Positions 13,033-21,336 of a stretch of 34,280 nt of DNA are shown one piece after another. This DNA is from an uncultured Verrucomicrobia subdivision 3 bacterium (GTDB taxonomy: Bacteria > Verrucomicrobiota > Verrucomicrobiae > Limisphaerales > UBA11358): contig CAINDH010000233.1 of the NCBI GenBank assembly GCA_903847285.1, positions 1-34,280 of the forward strand. The letters run 5' to 3'. Under the pieces are notes generated by a model. It was not told where the DNA came from and did not search any database. It worked only from the letters and a program-made list of their open reading frames with translations. The translations under genes and the position numbers were made by a program. The number at the start of each line of letters is the position of its first letter. Within the stretch, counting starts at the first letter, position 1.

Positions 13033-15306
13033 TCATGGTGCGCCCTCCAACTGCCGGATCGAGCGGCAGATCAGGGCCGCACTGCAGGCGGCATAGCGCT
13101 TCTGTCGGAAGGAAAGCTGCGTATAGCAAACCACGGAGTAGGTCCATTCGAGCAACGCAAGCCAGTAAGGAATCAGGTCCTGCTCGAAAAGGGTCACGGT
13201 GTCGGCGCAGCGGCGCAAATAGGCGATGACCGCATGGGCGCGCGCCACGTTGGGATCATCGCCGCGGTAATGTAGCGGCGGCGGATCACTCAGTCGCGTT
13301 ACGCTGGTCAGCCCCGCTTCAAACTCCAGCAACAGGCGGAGGTCCTCGTCTGTCTCCAACCGTATCATCTCAAACTTGAGGATTGGCTCAAGGCGGGCAA
13401 AATCAGAGGCTGCATTGCGCGGTCCGGTTTCGGAAAAATCAATGACATAAAGATTGTCCCGCTCATCCACGAGCACGTTCTGCATATTCAGATCGCCATG
13501 GCAGATGGTGGTATACCAGAGGCGCGATTGCGCGGCGCGCTTTGGATATTCGTGCTTCAGAAAATGAAACGGGTTCGGGAGTTCCTGCCCCAACTCAGGG
13601 CAATCAAAGGACGGAACGTCGGCTGACACGCCGAGCACTTTTTCAGCGGTTTCAATCAACGTTGGGAAGAGGCGCAGCGGTGTGTGGTCCTGATACAGGC
13701 AGACCTGCTCCCATTTGGGTTGGGCATACCAAGGCTTGAGCACCCGGCTAATGAGCTTCTCGAAAAGTCCCAGCACCTCCGGCACCGGCCGGGACAGATA
13801 ATGTTCCCGCAGCCATACCAGTCGGCTTTCAGGGCCATTGACGCCAAGAAAATTATAACGCAACCCAGCCCATTCTCCCGCCTGCGCGCCACCGAGTAGG
13901 GTGGTGCCATTGTTGAGGATGAAGCGTGCCACATACTGCCGGTTGGCCTGCTCCTCCCTGGCGGTCAGGGCGTTCGGGCCAATCTTGACCACCGTGGGCA
14001 GCGTCCGCCGACCATCACGGTCATACGCCACGGCCCGGAAAGTCTTCGACATGAAACCGCCATGCAGGGGCGTGAGATTGACGGAGCGGCAATCGCTATA
14101 TAACCGCCGCGCGATGATGTCCCATTCCGCCCGCCATTCACCCGGTCCATCGTGCGTCACTTGGAGCAACTTCTCCGCGCCGCTATCGACCGAGTCCGGC
14201 AGGAAAAGCCAGATGACCGCTTGCGAGAGAAGGCTGATTTCCGCCAGGCCGACCACCCGCTGCAACGTGTCAATTGTGGCGCGAGCATTCACTGCATCCG
14301 AAAGAGCAACCCCGGCCGAAACCTTTTCACCCGGCGACAAGGTGACCGCCCCGCCCATGGCCAAACGTCCCGACGGCAGCGGAATTTGTCCCGCGCAATT
14401 TCGCAGGTGGCTGGCCTGGTCCAAGGGGGCGGCGCCAACGGGTTCAATCGCCAGGCCGATGGCAAGGATTCCACCACCGGCTGCCGGGGATTCACCCATC
14501 ACCACGAAACCCAGGATTGGGGGCGGCGCGCCTTGCCGGTTTGCAATTGGAAATAACCCGTCCAGTAAATCGAGCAGCCGAAAGGGTTGCGGACCGTTGG
14601 CCTCCACCACATGCGAGGGAGTGCCGGCGATTCCCAACGCCCGCGCAACCTGCACCGGCACCGACTCAGAAACTCCGCGGGTGATGAAGTCAGACACCCC
14701 GTCCGCTTCCGCGAGCCGCACGCCGGCAAAAAACGGCGTGCTGAAAAATGCCTCCGGAATCCTCTGGGCTGGGTCGGAGATTTCCCCAAAAAGCCCGGTG
14801 CCGAATGCAAACCCGAGGTCTTCGAGAGCGATTGGTTGGAGGCGCTGGGCATTGCTTTCACCTGCCGACGAGCCGTCCCACCATTCAACGCTGCTGGAGC
14901 TCTTCGGCAACCGGTAGATGCGCAACCGGCAGCCGGCTGCTTCATGTTCTACCGCTGGGCCTGAACTCGTTGAGGCCACTGCCAAAACAATCGCTTGCTT
15001 CCGGGTGGAGGTTCGCCGCAGCAACCCATCCAAGCTGGACACCTGAAGCAGTTCCAAAACCAGCGGAGTGACCCCAGTCAAAATGATGCCGCCCTCGCGA
15101 GACTTCAGATTTTTTTCAATAGTGACCAGCGAGCGCAACCCGATGCTCGAGAGGAAGCTGACCTGAGACAGATCGAGCACCCAGAAAGGAATCTTGCCCT
15201 CAACGGTCAGTGCGGTCTTGTCAAAAGCCAGCGCGCCGCCCGCGTCAAAACGGCCGGTCATTGTCAGGACGGGAATCTCCTCCTCGTAAGCGACAGTTAT
15301 TTCCAT
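13033..15306 (-). CDS. STAS / uncharacterised shared domain / kinase-like (APH-type) three-part protein
   Basis: This protein has 757 residues. Residues 1-105 are STAS with FLSSIGLR (candidate phosphoserine Ser54). Residues 130-370 form an uncharacterised domain. It shares a pattern with the second half of the STAS protein at 29353-30612: GFAFGTGLFGEISD, a later VSDF, VQVARALGI, and GFVVMGES align in order with GLGLGAFGDELSD, VPDF, VNVLYGLTA and GFVIVAES. Residues 420-757 look like a phosphotransferase/kinase-like fold, with LHGGFMSKTF as loop, VVKIGP as Lys strand, CHGDLNMQNVLV (His603, Asp605, Asn610) and VIDFSETG (Asp623). It resembles kinase-like domains seen in bacterial conflict-type proteins. 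The target is unknown. AAGGA lies eight bases before the ATG, one of the few good ribosome sites here. It is the last gene of the large minus-strand train, after the REC-PP2C gene. Confidence 0.82.
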   Translation of the reverse strand: MEITVAYEEEIPVLTMTGRFDAGGALAFDKTALTVEGKIPFWVLDLSQVSFLSSIGLRSLVTIEKNLKSREGGIILTGVTPLVLELLQVSSLDGLLRRTSTRKQAIVLAVASTSSGPAVEHEAAGCRLRIYRLPKSSSSVEWWDGSSAGESNAQRLQPIALEDLGFAFGTGLFGEISDPAQRIPEAFFSTPFFAGVRLAEADGVSDFITRGVSESVPVQVARALGIAGTPSHVVEANGPQPFRLLDLLDGLFPIANRQGAPPPILGFVVMGESPAAGGGILAIGLAIEPVGAAPLDQASHLRNCAGQIPLPSGRLAMGGAVTLSPGEKVSAGVALSDAVNARATIDTLQRVVGLAEISLLSQAVIWLFLPDSVDSGAEKLLQVTHDGPGEWRAEWDIIARRLYSDCRSVNLTPLHGGFMSKTFRAVAYDRDGRRTLPTVVKIGPNALTAREEQANRQYVARFILNNGTTLLGGAQAGEWAGLRYNFLGVNGPESRLVWLREHYLSRPVPEVLGLFEKLISRVLKPWYAQPKWEQVCLYQDHTPLRLFPTLIETAEKVLGVSADVPSFDCPELGQELPNPFHFLKHEYPKRAAQSRLWYTTICHGDLNMQNVLVDERDNLYVIDFSETGPRNAASDFARLEPILKFEMIRLETDEDLRLLLEFEAGLTSVTRLSDPPPLHYRGDDPNVARAHAVIAYLRRCADTVTLFEQDLIPYWLALLEWTYSVVCYTQLSFRQKRYAACSAALICRSIRQLEGAP

Positions 15307-15393
15307 GAAAACGTTCCTTGCGTCACCGGTGCGCTTGAAATTGCAAAAAGCTCAAGAATCAGGGCTTATTTTTTATGATTTCTTTGCTCGCTA

Positions 15394-16644
15394 TCAAAAC
15401 TGGATGCGGACGATGGAGAAGTCGTCATCAAGCGGACCCTCGCCGTGGCGCGCGCGCGCCCAATTCAGGAGTTGTTCCAAGCCGTCTGGTTGGAAGGCGT
15501 GCGTCTGCATGTATTGTTCAAACTCGTCAAACTCCATCATCTTCCCCTCTTTGTCGGGAATCTCATAGCAGCCGTCGCAGAGCACCAGCAACATTGCGCC
15601 GGGCGGAATCTGGCAGGACTGCGATTGATAAACCATGTCCTCCATTGCGCCGACGATGAGGCCTGGCGTGCGCAACCGCTCGGCTACGGTCGGGCCGGCG
15701 GCGGAGGCGTTGAGCAGCAGTGCCGGCGGATGACCGCCGCTGGCATGCCGCAACGTGCGGCTTGGGGTATGATAGACCCCATACCACAGCGTGAAATACA
15801 TGTCGTTCTGCTTCTCCATCAAAAAAGCGTTATTCAATGCGGACAGGACCGCGCCCGGATCACGGAAATCGGTGTTGGGGAGCGAGCTGGAACGGAGGAC
15901 ATTGATAGCCGTCACCGAGAGTAGTGACGCGCCGACGCCATGGCCACAGACATCCAATAGATAAACCGCAAGGTGCTCGGCGTCGATCCAGTGGTAACCG
16001 AATGCGTCTCCCCCCAGTTCTGTGGAGGGATGATATTTCCAGTCGATGCGCAACGGGGATTCCACCGGCGGCGGAAAGATGGACCGGACGTAATTCGCCG
16101 CCTCGGCCAGTTCGTCATTGAGACGGCGCTGCATCTGCTCGAGCAGCTCCTTGTCCATCTGCAACTGGAGCAGACGCACGCGGTCGAGATCGCGCAGGCG
16201 TTTCTTTTCCAAGGAAGAGGTCACCCGAGCGCGTAGTAGGGTAGGGTTAAAGGGCTTGGGTAGGTAATCTTCTGCGCCGGCCTCGATGCACTTGACGGCG
16301 TTTTCCACCTGCTCCGCCCCGGAGATGACGATGACTGGCAACCCGCTTAGCTGGGAGTTGTTCTTGATCTCCAGCAATACTTCCATCCCGTTCATTTCCG
16401 GCATCTCCATGTCCAGGAGCATGAGATCGAAAGATTTTTTTAGGATCAGCTCGACGGCCTGACGCCCATTGGTCGCCTCCGTGATGTTGGTAAAGCCAAG
16501 GCTGTTCAGCGCCCGAATAAGGGCCAAGCGCATCGTGCGGCTGTCGTCCACCACCAGTACGGAGGCCTGTTCGAGCGTGTTGCTGGAAGTTGTAGCGGCT
16601 GGCGCTGCAAGGGGCATGGAAGTTTCAGTGGGTGGCAAGTTCAT
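15394..16644 (-). CDS. Response regulator with PP2C (SpoIIE/RsbU-type) phosphatase output
   Basis: This protein has 416 residues. Residues 27-145 are a receiver domain with acidic pair Asp33/Asp34, phosphoacceptor Asp78 (LMLLDMEMPEMNG) and Lys130 (YLPKPF). A helical linker (about 145-190) leads to a PP2C-like SpoIIE phosphatase (about 200-416). Metal-site motifs are LGGDAFGY and LLDVCGHGVGASL, with LVLCDGCYE and DDDFSIV near the end. RsbU/SpoIIE-type enzymes dephosphorylate the serine of STAS antagonists. With a receiver in front and a full chemosensory kinase set upstream on the same strand, it is the natural bridge from CheA to the STAS proteins. That link is inferred from layout. The STAS-kinase gene lies 87 bases downstream. 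Confidence 0.92.
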   Translation of the reverse strand: MNLPPTETSMPLAAPAATTSSNTLEQASVLVVDDSRTMRLALIRALNSLGFTNITEATNGRQAVELILKKSFDLMLLDMEMPEMNGMEVLLEIKNNSQLSGLPVIVISGAEQVENAVKCIEAGAEDYLPKPFNPTLLRARVTSSLEKKRLRDLDRVRLLQLQMDKELLEQMQRRLNDELAEAANYVRSIFPPPVESPLRIDWKYHPSTELGGDAFGYHWIDAEHLAVYLLDVCGHGVGASLLSVTAINVLRSSSLPNTDFRDPGAVLSALNNAFLMEKQNDMYFTLWYGVYHTPSRTLRHASGGHPPALLLNASAAGPTVAERLRTPGLIVGAMEDMVYQSQSCQIPPGAMLLVLCDGCYEIPDKEGKMMEFDEFEQYMQTHAFQPDGLEQLLNWARARHGEGPLDDDFSIVRIQF

Positions 16645-16726
16645 CGGTTTTCAAATTGTAGAGTTTTGATTATCAGTCGGGACTTTAAATCCGTCTTGCG
16701 CCCGGCATTGGTATTCTGTTCGCGGT

Positions 16727-17113
16727 TCATAAATTGAGGCGCGGCACTAGGGCGATCACCCGCGCCGCCTTTGCCAGCAGCAGCTCCTCTTGAAAGGGTT
16801 TGGTGATATAATCGCGGGCGCCTAGGCGGGCCGCGGTGGCGATATTTTTCGCACCCGCTTCGGCGGTGAGCATGATCACCGGCGTGCGCCTCAGTTCGAC
16901 GTCTTCGTGCAAGTGGCGCAGCATCGTGATGCCATCCATGACGGGCATGTTGTAATCGAGCAAAATCAGGTCGGGCTTTTCCCGGGCTGCCAGGGCAAGA
17001 CCTTCCTCGCCGTTTGCCGCCTCGAAGAGACTGCAGTTGAAGGGCTCGAAGAGCCGGGCCAGAAGCCGGCGCACCGTTTTACTGTCGTCCACGCTAAGAA
17101 TCTTTGGGCTCAT
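16727..17113 (-). CDS. cheY: CheY-like single-domain response regulator
   Basis: This 128-residue stand-alone receiver has an acidic pair at Asp9/Asp10, phosphoacceptor Asp53 (LILLDYNMPVMDG), Thr83 (MLTAEAG) and Lys105 (YITKPF). The ATG overlaps the stop of the CheX-like gene by four bases (ATGA), so the two are translationally linked. It could be a diffusible output of CheA or a phosphate sink that competes with the REC-PP2C protein. No flagellar switch genes are in the window, so a motor-binding role is not supported here. The cheY symbol reflects domain type and context only. Confidence 0.88.
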   Translation of the reverse strand: MSPKILSVDDSKTVRRLLARLFEPFNCSLFEAANGEEGLALAAREKPDLILLDYNMPVMDGITMLRHLHEDVELRRTPVIMLTAEAGAKNIATAARLGARDYITKPFQEELLLAKAARVIALVPRLNL

Positions 17114-17607
17114 GTCGTTTTATGGGTCAGGAAAACAGTTAGCTGAAGAACCTGGCTTTCACAGGCCCAGTTTGATCGCGAAATTAGATATCCCGCGTCG
17201 CCCTCAAGTTGTAAGGGCTGCCCACGAACGACCCTAGGTGTGCTCAAGGTGCTGGCATAACCCGCGCCGGCGAGGCTGGCGGCGACACGCCCAGCAATCA
17301 TGTTGCATAGTTCGCCGGTTAGGTCGAAGGCGTCGTCTTCGTCGATGGAGACAGCGTCTCTCCCCTTCAACAGCGAGGCGTTGATTTTGTGAACCCAGGC
17401 TTCCGGCAGTTGGAGGCGCAAACTCCCGGACATTCGCTCTCCCTCAAGATCCACCGAGCCGGTCAGGCAGCGACTGTCCGTGGCGGCGCGCGCCATCTCA
17501 TCGGGCAAGGCGGATACCGCCAACAATTTGAATTGTGTAGCGAGCACCTCTTGGAGGGCGCTGGCGGCGATGCGGCTGAGTTCCGCGGTTGGTATTTTGT
17601 TCATCAT
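17110..17607 (-). CDS. cheX: CheX-like chemotaxis phosphatase
   Basis: This protein has 165 residues from ATG 17607 (a second ATG follows directly). The fold pattern is CheX/CheC-like: an N-terminal helix, a strand region with GSVDLEGERMSGSLRL, then the signature helix DLTGELCNMIAGR with Glu99 and Asn102, the ExxN pair that dephosphorylates CheY-P. Only one such helix is present, as in CheX. It starts 11 bases after the cheB stop and overlaps the receiver gene by ATGA, placing it beside its probable substrate. The open frame continues upstream to 18030, but that part is a shadow of cheB. It probably resets the CheY-like protein or the REC-PP2C receiver. Confidence 0.82.
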   Translation of the reverse strand: MMNKIPTAELSRIAASALQEVLATQFKLLAVSALPDEMARAATDSRCLTGSVDLEGERMSGSLRLQLPEAWVHKINASLLKGRDAVSIDEDDAFDLTGELCNMIAGRVAASLAGAGYASTLSTPRVVRGQPLQLEGDAGYLISRSNWACESQVLQLTVFLTHKTT

Positions 17608-17618
17608 TTGCAACTCAT

Positions 17619-18671
17619 TTAGTAGAGCGCTTTGAGAATCGCTTGTGGTATCCTTGGAAGCGGGAGCACCTGCTCGGCAGCTCCCAACTTGATCGCCGCC
17701 TGCGGCATGCCGAAGACGACGCAACTTTCCTCGTCCTCCGCAAAGGTGCGAGCTCCGGCCGCACGTAGCAACTGGAGACCGTGTGCCCCGTCCACACCCA
17801 TTCCGGTGAGCAGTGCCGCGACCGCCTGATTTCCAGCCTGCTCCGCCGCAGACCGGAACAAAATATCCACCGATGGCCGGCAGTGGTGAACTGGCGGCGA
17901 CTGCGTCAAACGCACTCGGTAACCCAAGCCGGCGCGCCCAAGCGCCACATGAAAATCCCCTGGCGCCACTAGGCACAAGCCGGCGCGCAGCTCCTCCCCA
18001 TCGACCGCCTCGCGCACCGTGAAAGGACACAATGCATCCAAGTGCTCTGCCATGATGCGCGAAAAATGCGGTGGAATGTGTTGCACCACGACAATGGGCG
18101 GCAGCCCGTCGGGCAACTGTGGCAGGATAAACCGCAGCGCCTCCACACCGCCCGTAGAGGCGCCAATAAGGATGATCCTGCGGGGGGAGAATTCTCCCCC
18201 AGGAAACGCAGGCGACAACGGTTTGACCACCTCGGAGACGAGTGGGGTGCGGCTTGATTTCCGGCGGGAGCGTCCCGCCGCCTTGACATGATAGGCCAGC
18301 TGGTGGGCTATTTGGCTGAGGCTTTGGCTTCCATTCGGCTTTGCTAAGACGTCCAAGGCGCCGGCAGCAAGTGCTTCCATCGCCTTGGCCGAGCCGGCGG
18401 GAGTCAATGAACTCACGACCACGACTGGCACCGGATGGTGTTCCTGCAGGATTTTCAGGAAGGTCAACCCATCCATGCGCGGCATCTCCAGGTCAAGAGT
18501 GATGACGTCCGGTTGGAGGGCGAGTATCTTGTCGCGCGCCACATAGGGATCGCTGGCGTCACCCACGACCTCGATCTCAGTATCCCTGGCCAGCGCAGCG
18601 CGGATCGCGCGCCGGGCCAGTGCTGAATCGTCCACGACCAGCACCCGAATTTTACGCACAACCGGGTTCAT
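17619..18671 (-). CDS. cheB: Chemoreceptor methylesterase/glutamine deamidase CheB
   Basis: This 350-residue protein has a receiver (residues 7-125; phosphoacceptor Asp60 in VITLDLEMPRMDG, Lys111 in LAKP) and a C-terminal methylesterase (165-350). Its catalytic triad is Ser172 (IGASTGG), His198 (VVQHIPPHF) and Asp294 (GMGVDGAHG). It removes methyl groups from chemoreceptor glutamates and is activated by CheA. I chose ATG 18671, which overlaps the cheR stop by four bases (ATGA). The longer open frame up to 19082 is a shadow of cheR. The gene order cheR-cheB-cheX-receiver is compact. Two of the three receptors in this train end in a likely docking pentapeptide for CheR/CheB. Confidence 0.95.
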   Translation of the reverse strand: MNPVVRKIRVLVVDDSALARRAIRAALARDTEIEVVGDASDPYVARDKILALQPDVITLDLEMPRMDGLTFLKILQEHHPVPVVVVSSLTPAGSAKAMEALAAGALDVLAKPNGSQSLSQIAHQLAYHVKAAGRSRRKSSRTPLVSEVVKPLSPAFPGGEFSPRRIILIGASTGGVEALRFILPQLPDGLPPIVVVQHIPPHFSRIMAEHLDALCPFTVREAVDGEELRAGLCLVAPGDFHVALGRAGLGYRVRLTQSPPVHHCRPSVDILFRSAAEQAGNQAVAALLTGMGVDGAHGLQLLRAAGARTFAEDEESCVVFGMPQAAIKLGAAEQVLPLPRIPQAILKALY

Positions 18672-19510
18672 ATTTTTTGATAGACCCCTTGCTGGACCGG
18701 ATGCAGTCCGTGGCGGATGCCAAGCAGGCTTTCTGAATGTCCGACGATGAGGTAGCCGCCATGGCACAAATGCCGGGCGAGTCGTTGCACCGCCACGGCG
18801 CGGGAGGGCGGGTCGAAATAGATCATGACATTCCGGCAAAAAATCACGTGCAGCTTCAGGGGCACAGGATACTCCGTCTGGAACAGGTTGACACGTTCGA
18901 AATGAAGGTGCTTCTGGAGTTCGGGTCTTACGCGGCAGACACCGGTCCGCGCGCCGACGCCTTTTTGGAAGTAACGCTTCAACAGTTCGGTTGTCACTGG
19001 CTTCACGGCATCCATCGGGTAGATGCCATGCACCGCCGTGGCCAACATCCTCCTGGAAATATCGGTGGCGTAGATCTGCCAATCCAACCCGGGATAAGCT
19101 CTCAAATAATCCGCCACGGTAATGGCCATCGTGTAAGGCTCTTCGCCCGAGGAGGCTGCTGCGGACCAGAGCCGGAGCGGCGCGCGCGCGGCAATCAATT
19201 GGGGCACTAGGACGGGCAGGACGCGGCGGGTCAGGAAGGAGAAGTGCTCGGGTTCGCGATAGAATCGGGTGTGGTTCGTGGCGATCAAATCCACTAACTC
19301 CTCAACCTCCTCAGCACCTTGTGGTGATTGGAGCACGGCACAGTAATCCTCATAAGATTCTAGTTCCAATGCCTCGAGGCGTTTGCGGAGTCGGTTGGCC
19401 AGCAGGGTCTGCTTATCCGGGCCAAGCCGGATACGGCTGTGTTCGTAAACCAAGTCCGTCAGCGTCCGATAGGCCTTGCTGGAAAACACATTGTCGGCAT
19501 TGTCTTTCAC
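18668..19510 (-). CDS. cheR: Chemoreceptor methyltransferase CheR
   Basis: This 280-residue enzyme methylates chemoreceptor glutamates using S-adenosylmethionine. The N-terminal helical domain (1-85) contains basic LANRLRKRLEAL and leads to THTRFYRE-like sequence (seen as NHTRFYREPEHF). The Rossmann part has the SAM-binding segment LWSAAASSGEEPYTMA and the late motif FCRNVMIYF. There is no TPR tail, so this is the simple form. The start codon is GTG at 19510 without a Shine-Dalgarno sequence. It lies 27 bases after the first chemoreceptor gene and overlaps cheB by ATGA. Confidence 0.95.
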   Translation of the reverse strand: MKDNADNVFSSKAYRTLTDLVYEHSRIRLGPDKQTLLANRLRKRLEALELESYEDYCAVLQSPQGAEEVEELVDLIATNHTRFYREPEHFSFLTRRVLPVLVPQLIAARAPLRLWSAAASSGEEPYTMAITVADYLRAYPGLDWQIYATDISRRMLATAVHGIYPMDAVKPVTTELLKRYFQKGVGARTGVCRVRPELQKHLHFERVNLFQTEYPVPLKLHVIFCRNVMIYFDPPSRAVAVQRLARHLCHGGYLIVGHSESLLGIRHGLHPVQQGVYQKI

Positions 19511-19537
19511 TCAATTGCTGTTCGGGCAAAGCTGCAT

Positions 19538-21283
19538 TTAAAAGTTTCGGAAATCTCCATCATCGCCCGGATCGCCAGGCGGCAACGCCTTGCCCTGCGA
19601 ACTGCCAATCTGCGGTTTCGAATCCGCGGATTGCCGGACAGATTTTTCGGAACCTTGTTGAGCGTAGAACACCACCGTCGGTCTGGGCCGCGAGCTCTGC
19701 TCCGAGGGGTTAACCGGGGCATCCGCGTTCGAATCGCCGCCGACCAACTGTTGGAGTCTGCCTACCAACTCATTGAGCACTTCGCCTTGGGTGTCGACTT
19801 GCTCCGCCGCGCTGGCGCTTTCCTCGGCGTTGGAAGCGTTGCTTTGAGAAACCTTGTCCATCTGCCCGAGGGCTTGGTTGATCTGTTCAATACCCTGCGC
19901 CTGTTCGCGGGCAGCGGTGGCGATCTCGCCCACCAGCAAATCGGTGGCGGTCACTTTCGCGCTGATCTGCGTCAGTGAATCCCCGACCCGGGCGGTGCAT
20001 TGCGAACCTTTCCGGCTGCTGGCAATCGCCGCCTCGATTTTGTCTGCCGTCTCCTTGGCTGCCGCCGCGCTCCGCTGCGCCAGCGACCGCACCTCATCGG
20101 CCACCACGGCAAAGCCCGCGCCGGCTTCTCCCGCACGGGCCGCCTCCACCGCGGCGTTCAGCGCGAGGATGTTCGTCTGGAAGGCGATCTCATCGATGTT
20201 CTTCACGATCTTGGCCACTTGCGCGCTGGACGAATCAATCTCCGCCATCGCTTCGACCATCTCGATCATTGTCCGGGAACCGCTCTCCGCCACCACCCGG
20301 GTTTCGGAGGCCAGCGTCTTGGCCTTTTGGGCGTTTTCGGCGGTCGCCTGGATCATGCTCGACATCTCTTCCAGCGAAGTGCTGGTCTCCTCCACCGAGG
20401 ACGCCTGCTCGCTCGCGCCGGAGGATAACGTCTGACTCGAACGCGCGAGTTGAGCCGAAGCGGCATCGAGTTCGTGACTGGTGTTGGACAGTTCTCCCAT
20501 GACCCGTTTGATCGGCTTGACCACCGTGCTGAAAATGGAAATGCACAGGCCGGTCAGCGTCAGGATGGCCAAGCCCACTGCGGTGAGCAGCGCATAAAAC
20601 AGGCGATAACTTCGCTGCACCAGAACCTGAACTTCGCCGCCGGTGCGTCGGTCCAGCATGGAAAAGAACTCGTCAATGGGCTTCATGATCTTTGCCTTCT
20701 CCAGGTGATAATCCTTGCTATGCATCAGCTGCCGGGCCAACTCCAGGTTCGGCTCGCCCTTCTTGGTGTAGTTGCCCCTGCCATCGTCAAAGAGACCCTT
20801 GACCGCATTCATGGCGATGGTCTCGATCTTGACCAAGCCGTCCGAGTTGGCCTGCGCCTCCTTGAGCTTGACAAATTCCGCCTCAGTGAAGCCCTGCTCT
20901 TTCATCAACTGCTGCAGCGGAACCGCCTTGTCATCTCCCCGCGGTTTGACGCCGTCAGCGGCCATGAAATCCCAATAAATCCGTTCGTAATTGATCGGAC
21001 GCGGCGACTTCCCATTGCGAATGTCCAGCACGGCCCAGTATTGCTCCTCATACCGCGGATCGGCGGTCACGACGTAAGTGCGGGCCAATCGCGTCAAGTC
21101 ATCCGAGCTTTGGCGAAGTTCATCCGCCAGCAGAAATGATTGGTAACGCCTTTCCTGGGCGGCGGTGATTTGCTTTTGATTCTTCAGCATCCGCTCCGTG
21201 ATTCCGCCAATCACCAGAAGAAAAAGAATGATGATACCAGACGCGAATAGCGTTCTACTGCCAAGTTTGCCGCTCGTTTTCAT
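19538..21283 (-). CDS. Methyl-accepting chemotaxis protein with C-terminal docking pentapeptide
   Basis: This is a 581-residue membrane receptor. TM1 is at about residues 10-30 ([16 protein letters not shown]). A sensor region of about 190 residues follows. TM2 is at about 228-252 ([22 protein letters not shown]), then a signalling hairpin. The tip [20 protein letters not shown] is the conserved CheA/CheW contact. The protein ends DGDFRNF; DFRNF fits the x-(F/W/H/Y)-x-x-(F/W/H/Y) pentapeptide that tethers CheR/CheB in other systems. The sensor domain resembles that of many uncharacterised receptors and its ligand is unknown. The signalling half is almost a copy of the next receptor's at DNA level. 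It is the last of three tandem receptors before cheR. Confidence 0.93.
   Translation of the reverse strand: MKTSGKLGSRTLFASGIIILFLLVIGGITERMLKNQKQITAAQERRYQSFLLADELRQSSDDLTRLARTYVVTADPRYEEQYWAVLDIRNGKSPRPINYERIYWDFMAADGVKPRGDDKAVPLQQLMKEQGFTEAEFVKLKEAQANSDGLVKIETIAMNAVKGLFDDGRGNYTKKGEPNLELARQLMHSKDYHLEKAKIMKPIDEFFSMLDRRTGGEVQVLVQRSYRLFYALLTAVGLAILTLTGLCISIFSTVVKPIKRVMGELSNTSHELDAASAQLARSSQTLSSGASEQASSVEETSTSLEEMSSMIQATAENAQKAKTLASETRVVAESGSRTMIEMVEAMAEIDSSSAQVAKIVKNIDEIAFQTNILALNAAVEAARAGEAGAGFAVVADEVRSLAQRSAAAAKETADKIEAAIASSRKGSQCTARVGDSLTQISAKVTATDLLVGEIATAAREQAQGIEQINQALGQMDKVSQSNASNAEESASAAEQVDTQGEVLNELVGRLQQLVGGDSNADAPVNPSEQSSRPRPTVVFYAQQGSEKSVRQSADSKPQIGSSQGKALPPGDPGDDGDFRNF
19790..20425. 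repeat. Signalling-module repeat, copy in receptor 1
   Basis: This block encodes the segment from [16 protein letters not shown] to the SAAEQ near the end of the signalling hairpin. It matches 21575-22205 over long identical stretches, for example through the codons for [19 protein letters not shown] and [10 protein letters not shown]. The flanking sensor domains differ strongly. Recent duplication or gene conversion is the simplest explanation. Confidence 0.7.
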
Positions 21284-21336
21284 AATTTAGCTGATGTGGC
21301 GTTAATATCTTTTCAGGATGTTCTGGAATCAAAGGC

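Noticed and set aside
17608..18030. Open frame extending the CheX-like gene upstream to 18030
   Set aside because: It lies inside cheB in another frame, its translation is Gly/Arg-rich without domain character, and the CheX homology starts at 17607.
18672..19082. Open frame extending cheB upstream to 19082
   Set aside because: It overlaps cheR, and the receiver domain and an ATGA-coupled ATG place the start at 18671.
19854..20502. Long plus-strand open frames across the receptor genes (also 21505-22432 and 23384-24022)
   Set aside because: They mirror the conserved, GC-rich signalling hairpin on the opposite strand and recur at the same place in each receptor, as expected for shadows.
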